NCBI GenBank assembly: GCA_900759385.1
Contig: CAAEUZ010000100.1
Location: 1 to 28,737, forward strand
Source: an uncultured Oscillospiraceae bacterium
GTDB lineage: Bacteria; Bacillota; Clostridia; Oscillospirales; Oscillospiraceae
Length of the DNA: 28,737 nucleotides
Direction of reading: 5' to 3'
Part shown: positions 23,603 through 28,737 of the stretch, piece by piece
Layout: every line of letters begins with the position of its first letter
Numbering within the stretch: position 1 is the first letter of the stretch
Translations under genes and position numbers: made by a program
The notes under the pieces: model-generated
Seen by the model: the letters and a program-made list of their open reading frames with translations, nothing else
Told to the model about the DNA's origin: nothing
Databases searched by the model: none

Positions 23603-24265
23603 ATGAGTTTCATTCCTCGTGTTACCTGCCGCCGGTGCGGACGGCAGTACTCCGGGCTCAGGGGCCGCTGCCCCTACTGCGGCACCCGCCGCGTAAAGCA
23701 GAGCGACCGCGTCCCGGCTACCAGCGCCAGCACCGATCCGGGTTCAGCCGCAGGCGAACGCGCCGCGAGCAATTCCCGCTGGCAGCTGATCTTCGGCGGC
23801 ATACTGCTGCTGGCCGTTATCCTGGCTGTGGTGGTGCTGGTCAGCATCAGCCTTAACAGCTCTGCGCAGCCAAATACCACGCCGACAGCGCCTATCGCCA
23901 CCAACACGGCTCCCGTCAGCACCCCGACCCCGACGCCCGTCCCCACCCCCACCCCGACGGTGGAGAGCGTGACGATATACTACAATAACGCACCTGCTTC
24001 AGACGAGGGATATACCATGAATCCTCAGTGGAATCTGGAAGGCAATACGCTGACTATAAGCGTCAGTGTCTTTCCGAACACGCTGACGGATTTGGCTAAT
24101 AATATTATCTGGTCCAGCAGCGACGAGAGCGTTATAACCTGTGCGTCCGACCCCTCTAATCCGACGGTTTGCACACTGACACAGGTTGGCAACGGCAACT
24201 GCACAATTACCTGCACCGTGTTTGGAGTGAGCGATACGCTCCCCATGATTGGTAGCGGCATGTGA
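23603..24265 (+). CDS. Zinc-ribbon membrane protein with extracellular Ig-like domain
   Basis: The 220-residue product has a cytoplasmic zinc ribbon (CRRCG at 9-13 and CPYCG at 23-27), a linker, one membrane helix at about 61-83, a proline/threonine stretch of TPTP repeats at about 90-119, and a C-terminal beta-rich domain from about 121. That domain holds LTISVSVFPNTLTD and IIWSSSDESVI, which resemble the bacterial Ig-like (Big) fold. The layout suggests a membrane protein whose outer domain binds something at the wall while the ribbon faces inward. The start at 23603 is chosen for GGAGGGG eight bases upstream; an in-frame ATG 12 codons earlier lacks a site. It has its own promoter and a strong terminator. 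Function unknown. Confidence 0.8.
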   Translation: MSFIPRVTCRRCGRQYSGLRGRCPYCGTRRVKQSDRVPATSASTDPGSAAGERAASNSRWQLIFGGILLLAVILAVVVLVSISLNSSAQPNTTPTAPIATNTAPVSTPTPTPVPTPTPTVESVTIYYNNAPASDEGYTMNPQWNLEGNTLTISVSVFPNTLTDLANNIIWSSSDESVITCASDPSNPTVCTLTQVGNGNCTITCTVFGVSDTLPMIGSGM

Positions 24266-24313
24266 TTAGCTGCAATGCCAAGCAGCGTCAGACTCAAATA
24301 GCTTTGAAACATT

Positions 24314-24346
24314 GCCCGCCCGGCCATAGAGCCGGGCGGGCTTTTT
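24314..24346 (+). terminator. Terminator of the zinc-ribbon gene
   Basis: A perfect 11-pair stem (GCCCGCCCGGC with its complement), loop CATAGA and TTTTT. It sits 48 bases after the stop and closes that unit before the SLH region. Confidence 0.95.
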
Positions 24347-24400
24347 GCACTGCTTAAGGCTGGTCTTTTATTGCAACTGTATTACAAAGCATAAAACAGC

Positions 24401-24429
24401 TTGCTATATCTGACCGTACGTGTTACAAT
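24401..24429 (+). promoter_or_regulatory. Promoter of the first SLH gene
   Basis: -35 TTGCTA (24401-24406), a 17-base spacer and -10 TACAAT (24424-24429) preceded by TGT, an extended -10. Transcription would begin near 24436, giving a leader of about 175 bases. The whole stretch 24266-24612 holds the previous terminator, this promoter and a leader with a small open frame and hairpins; nothing else was recognised. Confidence 0.7.
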
Positions 24430-24525
24430 CGGAGAAAGAGAGATGTAACGCACGCCCCGTAATTGTACAATATGACAAGAAAATTGGCCGAAAATCCGCG
24501 AATTCACCGGCGGAGGTGGTGACAA

Positions 24526-24597
24526 ATGCGCAAAACCGGCGAAAGCCGCTGGAACAAAAACGCTTATTGCTCGTCCCACATGCGGGACAATAATTAA
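24526..24597 (+). CDS. Possible 23-codon leader peptide before the first SLH gene
   Basis: An ATG-started open frame, MRKTGESRWNKNAYCSSHM and four more residues (RDNN), with GGAGG (24512-24516) nine bases upstream, a good ribosome binding site. Its stop TAA overlaps the AAAGGAGG of the SLH gene, so it could be coupled to it. The peptide has no signal or membrane segment. It lies entirely in the leader. It may be a regulatory leader peptide, a tiny protein or a chance frame; only the site and position support it. Confidence 0.4.
   Translation: MRKTGESRWNKNAYCSSHMRDNN
24564..24593 (+). other. Hairpin just upstream of the SLH gene ribosome binding site
   Basis: TTATTG pairs with CAATAA and TCCC with GGGA around the loop ACATGC, with a four-base bulge (CTCG) on the left. 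It lies inside the last codons of the small leader frame and ends three bases before AAAGGAGG. Translation of the small frame would open it. Confidence 0.5.
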
Positions 24598-24612
24598 AGG
24601 AGGTATTTTGAA

Positions 24613-26556
24613 ATGAAAAAACTATTGGCAGTTCTTCTGTCCCTCTGCCTCGTGGTGGGCCTGGTCCCCATGATGGCCCTGGCGGATGACGCCGCCGCTG
24701 CCGAGGACACCACCGCCGCGTCCTCAAACTGGGTTGACCGCTACTGGGAGCAGATAGCGGCCTGGGAGGAGTACCATAATCGTCCTCACTGGGGCGACTG
24801 GTGGGATGATTACGCCTGGGCGTCCATAGGTGATGAATGGTATCCCAGCTTCAGTGAAGCTCTCTACAACGCCACCGCAGGTGACACCATTGTGATTTAC
24901 GGCACCACTGATGTCGGCAACGTCACGCTGGAAGGAATCAGCCTGGCTGGTTATGGCACCCAGAGGGTCTATGGCAACATCACCACCGAAGGCGATGTCG
25001 AACTGCGCAATCTCAGCATTTACGGCGATATAACCGTTGACAGCGGCTATACCAGCGTTGCGAATGTCAGCGTAAATTCCAACGGCTATGACGTTATGGT
25101 CGAGAACAGTGCTACTTTCGAGATGGGCTATGACAGCGGCATTGATTACATCTGGGCCGCAAAAACCGCCACTGTGACTGCACCTGGTCTTGACCGCATA
25201 GAGCGCGACAATGGCTATGTCTACACCGACGACGTCAGCGATTACTATGTCGCCTATGCCGGTGGTCAGTACTATGACAATCTTGAAGACGCGCTCAGCG
25301 CCGGCGGCACTGTGACGCTGCTGAAAGACTATAAAGTTAATGGCAGCCTTAACGTGCAGACAAAAAACGATTTGTACATCAATTCCGGTGTGACGCTTAC
25401 TGTGACCGGCACGCTGTACCTCACCGGTGAGATTCACAATTACGGCACAGTCAATGCCGGAAGCGTTAACAACAAGGGCTTCGGCACGCTCTACAACTAC
25501 GTGGACATCGACACCGTGCCCAGCAGCGCCGACGTCACTGTCTGGCAGCGCTATGACGGCAATTACGGCTGGCACGACTGGGATCGCTATAACTGGGTTG
25601 AGATGGACGAGTGGAAGCAGACCGACGGCGAGTACTGGCTCACCCCGGGCTGGTACTACTATGAGGTCTCCGAGCGCGGCTATGTGGGCGACTCCGGCTG
25701 GTTCGAGGTCGATAACTCCGCCGTGGGCTTCACCGTGCGTCTGGAGGACGACGCCGAGTACCGCGTCTACGTCGATACCATGGCCAACGGCAGCGTGACG
25801 GTTGACCCGACCTACGCCAAGGAGGGCGAGAGGGTTTACATAACTGTCAAGCCCAACTCCGGCTACACGCTCAGCTCGCTGACGGTCACCCGCCCCAACG
25901 GCAGCACCGTCAAGCTCACCGAGGTGCGCGACAACTACTTCCGCTTCGAGATGCCGGGTTCCCGCGTGACGGTCGATGCGGAATTTGAGCGCACGACGAT
26001 GCCGTTCAACGACGTGTCCCGCAGCGACTGGTTCTATGACGCTGTGAACTACGTCTACTTCAACAACCTGATGGACGGCGTCAGTTCCACCCAGTTCGCG
26101 CCCAACTCTTCCACCACGCGCGCGATGGTCGTTGAGATCATCTACCGCATGGCCGGCAGCCCGAGCGTGAGCACCACGGCCGGCTTCACCGACGTGGCCT
26201 CCAGCGCCTGGTACGCCGACGCTGTCAACTGGGCGGCCCGCCGCGGCATAGTTGAGGGCCGCACGGCCACGACGTTCGACCCGAACGCCCCTGTGACCCG
26301 TGAGGAGCTGGCCACGCTGCTGTACCGTTACGCCGTCAACAGCGGCTACGACACCAGCGTCGGCGCCAACACCAACATCCTCAGCTACACCGACGCCGGC
26401 AGCATCAGCGATTATGCCTTCGATTCCCTGCAGTGGGCCTGCGGGGCGGGCATAGTCAACGGCACCGGCAACGGAGTGCTCAGCCCGCAGGGCCAGGCCA
26501 CCCGCGCCCAGCTCGCCGCCATGCTGATGCGCTTCTGCAGTGAATACGTTGATTAA
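24613..26556 (+). CDS. Secreted S-layer homology domain protein 1
   Basis: A 647-residue exported protein. A signal peptide at 1-24 ends ALA before DD. A Trp/Tyr-rich stretch at about 40-70 follows, then a beta-helix-like region (SFSEALYNATAGDTIVIYG, with later strand repeats) to about 310. A second aromatic-rich stretch lies at about 314-360, and an InlB-type beta repeat at about 383-457 (NGSVTVDPTYAKEGERVYIT). Three SLH repeats start near 464 (FNDVSRSDWFYDAVNYVYF), 524 (FTDVASSAWYADAVNWAARR) and 590 (YTDAGSISDYAFDSLQW). SLH repeats dock proteins on secondary wall polymer at the cell surface. AAAGGAGG lies nine bases upstream of the ATG. It is a paralogue of the next gene; its own strong terminator follows. 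The binding partner or ligand is unknown. Confidence 0.93.
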   Translation: MKKLLAVLLSLCLVVGLVPMMALADDAAAAEDTTAASSNWVDRYWEQIAAWEEYHNRPHWGDWWDDYAWASIGDEWYPSFSEALYNATAGDTIVIYGTTDVGNVTLEGISLAGYGTQRVYGNITTEGDVELRNLSIYGDITVDSGYTSVANVSVNSNGYDVMVENSATFEMGYDSGIDYIWAAKTATVTAPGLDRIERDNGYVYTDDVSDYYVAYAGGQYYDNLEDALSAGGTVTLLKDYKVNGSLNVQTKNDLYINSGVTLTVTGTLYLTGEIHNYGTVNAGSVNNKGFGTLYNYVDIDTVPSSADVTVWQRYDGNYGWHDWDRYNWVEMDEWKQTDGEYWLTPGWYYYEVSERGYVGDSGWFEVDNSAVGFTVRLEDDAEYRVYVDTMANGSVTVDPTYAKEGERVYITVKPNSGYTLSSLTVTRPNGSTVKLTEVRDNYFRFEMPGSRVTVDAEFERTTMPFNDVSRSDWFYDAVNYVYFNNLMDGVSSTQFAPNSSTTRAMVVEIIYRMAGSPSVSTTAGFTDVASSAWYADAVNWAARRGIVEGRTATTFDPNAPVTREELATLLYRYAVNSGYDTSVGANTNILSYTDAGSISDYAFDSLQWACGAGIVNGTGNGVLSPQGQATRAQLAAMLMRFCSEYVD

Positions 26557-26571
26557 AGACCGATTGACCCC

Positions 26572-26597
26572 AAGGGCCGCCTCCGGGCGGCCCTTTT
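26572..26597 (+). terminator. Terminator of the first SLH gene
   Basis: AAGGGCCGCC pairs with GGCGGCCCTT (10 pairs) around the loop TCCG, followed by TT, CA and T6. A strong intrinsic terminator 16 bases after the stop. Confidence 0.93.
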
Positions 26598-26640
26598 CAT
26601 TTTTTCAATTTGAGTGAAACTAACCGCCGCGGAAAACGTC

Positions 26641-26646
26641 TATAAT
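26641..26646 (+). promoter_or_regulatory. Probable -10 of the second SLH gene
   Basis: A perfect TATAAT lies 29 bases before the ATG at 26675. The best -35-like sequence (TTGAGT, 26610-26615) is 25 bases away, too far for a standard promoter, so an activator or another sigma factor may be involved. Confidence 0.5.
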
Positions 26647-26674
26647 AAACACAGAGAACAAGGGAGGTATACGC

Positions 26675-28348
26675 ATGAAAAAACTGCTCTCCGCATTGAT
26701 GGGATTTATACTTGTCTTCGCCCTCGCCTCCGCGGCGTATGCGGACGATACTGTGGTATCGGACATGGACGGGCTCACGTCCGCCATAGCCGCGGCGGAA
26801 CCCGGCGACACCATAACCCTCGCGCCGGGCACATATTCGTCCAATCGCGGCGTCCTGACGGTCAACAAGGCCGTAAACCTGGCCGCTGATGGGGAAGTGG
26901 TGTTCAACGGGAGCATCGTATTTGACCTGGAGGGCACCTCACAAGGCAGCCGGGTGTCTGTACGCGGCATAAACTTTAACGCGGTGAGCGGCCAGGACTG
27001 CGCCGTTATACTCTCCTCAGGCCGCGGCTGGACGCTCAGCTCCATCGACTGCGACTACAACGGCTGGCGCTGCGGTGTGGCCGTCTACCCCGACTGCCGC
27101 AGCTGCACGGTGTACGTGAGCGGGGGAGACTTTGACACCTTCTGCGACGTCAGCGTGGCGGCCGTGCACGGGAACAGCGTACAGGGCCTGTACCCGGACA
27201 AAAGCGGGCTTTTCGGCTACCACAAGTACGACACCGGGGACGAAAACGCATATTTTTACGAATATGACGCCGCCGGTACTGCTTATTCCGACGCGGACTA
27301 CACGCCCGCCGGTGAGATAACCGCCGAGGCGCCGTATGCCGCCCGCGTGGGAGACCACTTCTACTCCAGCCTTTCTGCGGCGGCGCAGCGCGCCGTCAGC
27401 GGAGACACGATCTATGCCCTGCGCGGCGGGGACAACCGGGACACCGTGACTGTCCGCTCCGGCGTGACGCTGTATATACGTGAGGGCGAGAGCTTCGGGG
27501 AGACGATTGAGAATCACGGCGTGGTCGTCAACCGCGGCTCCGTGGCCGGAGTGACCGGCGAGGGCGAGGCCCGCTCGCTGGTGAGAGTGGCGTACATGCC
27601 GGACGGACTCTCGCTCACCGTCACCGACACGGCCGGGCGCGAGTACAGCCCCGAGCAGGGCACGCATGACTATCTGCTCCCGGCGGGCAGCTATATCTTC
27701 ACCTTCGCCGGGGAGAGCTGGTATACCTCATCCCAGAACGTCACCGTGACAAGCGAGCGCGGCCACACGGTAACGCCCAACGCCAACCCGCGCATGAGCT
27801 TTTCCGACGTCAGCAGCGCGGACTGGTTCTATGACGATGTGTTCCACGTCTGCTCCAACGGCCTCATGGACGGCGTCAGCGAGACCGCATTTAACCCCAA
27901 CGGCACCGTCACCCGTGCCATGGCCGTTACCATCATCTACCGTCTGGCCGGGGAGCCGGATATGCCCGGGGCGGACTGGGGCTATCCCTATGCCGACGTG
28001 GACGCCGACAGCTGGTACGCGGTGCCCGTATACTGGGCGAGGATGAACGACATCGTCAACGGCACTGGCGAGAATACGTTCTCCCCCGATGACCCCGTCA
28101 CGCGCGAGCAGCTGGCCGCAATGCTCTACCGCTACGCCGAATTCTCCGGCGCGGAGCTGGGCAATGAGGGCGGCAAGGGCATGTTCGACGATGAGGGCAG
28201 CGTGAGCGCCTGGGCCAAGGACGCCATCGGCTGGGCCGTGGAGCGCGGTATACTTACCGGTACCGCCGAGCGCACGCTCAGCCCGCAGGGGCAGGCTACC
28301 CGCGCCCAGCTGGCCGCCATGCTGGTAAGGGCTGAAGAAGTGCTGTAA
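26675..28348 (+). CDS. Secreted S-layer homology domain protein 2
   Basis: A 557-residue exported protein with a signal peptide at about 1-24 (MKKLLSALMGFILVFALA, cut after AYA). An N-terminal region at about 28-230 looks like a right-handed beta-helix (AIAAAEPGDTITLAPGTY, then repeated strand turns). A second strand-repeat section follows at about 225-300 (SGDTIYALRGG, GVTLYIREGESFGETIENH). Three SLH repeats start near 375 (FSDVSSADWFYDDVFHVCS), 437 (YADVDADSWYAVPVYWARM) and 500. The ATG has AAGGGAGG nine bases upstream. The last SLH repeat shares LSPQGQATRAQLAAML with the preceding protein, including near-identical DNA, so the two are recent paralogues at that end. Convergent with the partial gene after it and closed by a shared terminator. 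Confidence 0.93.
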   Translation: MKKLLSALMGFILVFALASAAYADDTVVSDMDGLTSAIAAAEPGDTITLAPGTYSSNRGVLTVNKAVNLAADGEVVFNGSIVFDLEGTSQGSRVSVRGINFNAVSGQDCAVILSSGRGWTLSSIDCDYNGWRCGVAVYPDCRSCTVYVSGGDFDTFCDVSVAAVHGNSVQGLYPDKSGLFGYHKYDTGDENAYFYEYDAAGTAYSDADYTPAGEITAEAPYAARVGDHFYSSLSAAAQRAVSGDTIYALRGGDNRDTVTVRSGVTLYIREGESFGETIENHGVVVNRGSVAGVTGEGEARSLVRVAYMPDGLSLTVTDTAGREYSPEQGTHDYLLPAGSYIFTFAGESWYTSSQNVTVTSERGHTVTPNANPRMSFSDVSSADWFYDDVFHVCSNGLMDGVSETAFNPNGTVTRAMAVTIIYRLAGEPDMPGADWGYPYADVDADSWYAVPVYWARMNDIVNGTGENTFSPDDPVTREQLAAMLYRYAEFSGAELGNEGGKGMFDDEGSVSAWAKDAIGWAVERGILTGTAERTLSPQGQATRAQLAAMLVRAEEVL

Positions 28349-28364
28349 GCTTTGGATTTGATGC

Positions 28365-28392
28365 AAAAAAGCGCCCGTAAGGGCGCTTTTTT
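28365..28392. terminator. Bidirectional terminator
   Basis: AAAAAAGCGCCC, loop GTAA, GGGCGCTTTTTT: a perfect 12-pair stem with A- and T-runs on both sides, so it works in both directions. It closes the second SLH gene and the convergent gene at 28407. Confidence 0.95.
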
Positions 28393-28406
28393 GCTGCGCT
28401 TGGCGG

Positions 28407-28737
28407 TCAGGCCGCCTTCAGCCGCTGCGGCGGACGGGCCGGATTCAGGGCCAGCAGGATGATACCTGCCGCCAGCAAGAAGCACTGGGCCGCGACGGCG
28501 GCCGCGGGTACGGTGAAGGCCGGGTCCAGCGTGCCAAGGGTGAGGGGGTAGTCCGTGAAGAAGCTGCCATTCCAGATGCTGAGCGCCTGCGGGAGGGGGA
28601 GGGCCGCCAGCAGGAAGGGGAAGAGCATCCAGACGTATATAAGCCATGTACGCAGCCTGCCAAGCATCCAGCCGCTGCCCAGCGCGAACACCAGCGGCGG
28701 GAGCAGCGTTATGAGGGCGGGGGGCAGCAGTCCTGCC
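28407..28737 (-). CDS. Membrane protein, C-terminal part, cut by the window edge
   Basis: The frame is open from the right edge to a stop at 28407, giving at least 110 residues. It has three probable membrane segments: one around LITLLPPLVFALG, one around TWLIYVWMLFPFLLAALPL and one around AAVAAQCFLLAAGIILLAL, then a basic tail (RPPQRLKAA). The beginning lies outside the window, so the length and family cannot be told. A GTG at 28691 could serve as start but would split an otherwise continuous hydrophobic frame. Its terminator at 28365-28392 is shared with the second SLH gene. Confidence 0.7.
   Translation of the reverse strand, partial: AGLLPPALITLLPPLVFALGSGWMLGRLRTWLIYVWMLFPFLLAALPLPQALSIWNGSFFTDYPLTLGTLDPAFTVPAAAVAAQCFLLAAGIILLALNPARPPQRLKAA

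Noticed and set aside
24436..24612. A cyclic di-GMP riboswitch in the SLH leader
   Set aside because: SLH and surface genes often have one, but the conserved GEMM core and tetraloop-receptor pattern were not found.
1..28737. CRISPR arrays, insertion sequences, prophage, tRNA or rRNA genes
   Set aside because: No spaced direct repeats, transposase or phage motifs, or cloverleaf sequences were seen anywhere in the window.

Overview
The window looks like a stretch of chromosome from a GC-rich, endospore-forming member of the Clostridia, most like the Oscillospiraceae/Ruminococcaceae of the gut. The reasons are the pair spoIIGA-sigE, a Gram-positive type PolC, YpeB, the Firmicute gene order frr-uppS-cdsA-dxr-rseP-ispG-polC, and two secreted proteins with S-layer homology (SLH) domains. 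The genus is an inference; no rRNA or tRNA is present to fix it. No mobile element, prophage, CRISPR array or tRNA was seen.

Layout. (1) 1-1658, minus strand: spoIIGA and sigE, the mother-cell sigma factor and its processing protease, with a long inverted repeat beyond sigE. (2) 1686-12742, plus strand: a likely single transcript pyrH-frr-uppS-cdsA-dxr-rseP-ispG-polC plus an alpha/beta hydrolase. Most junctions overlap or nearly touch. The genes cover UMP kinase, ribosome recycling, undecaprenyl and isoprenoid synthesis, CDP-diacylglycerol synthesis, intramembrane proteolysis and replication. (3) 12779-13517: a membrane-anchored XRE-type regulator with its own promoter, ending at a perfect palindromic terminator shared with a convergent phosphodiesterase gene. 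(4) 14093-15085: three small, tightly packed, unrecognised genes, divergent from the phosphodiesterase. (5) 15082-18063, minus strand: tagO, wecB/mnaA and a membrane-anchored protein of unknown function, a wall glycopolymer module. (6) 18168-20462, minus strand: trpS and a class I aminotransferase. (7) 20565-23505, plus strand: gltX and ypeB, the first driven from a divergent promoter pair shared with the aminotransferase. (8) 23502-28348, plus strand: a zinc-ribbon membrane protein with an Ig-like domain and two paralogous SLH proteins, each with strong terminators. The first SLH gene has a long leader with a 23-codon open frame. (9) 28407-28737, minus strand: the C-terminal part of a membrane protein cut by the window edge.

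The core is ordinary housekeeping. The less ordinary parts are the three-gene cluster at 14093-15085, the hairpin that is both a terminator-like element and the ribosome binding site of ypeB, the structured leader of the first SLH gene, and the terminator-like hairpin beside trpS that points the wrong way. A functional thread may join the wall polymer genes (tagO, wecB) to the SLH proteins, since SLH domains dock on ManNAc-containing wall polymers; that link is inference.
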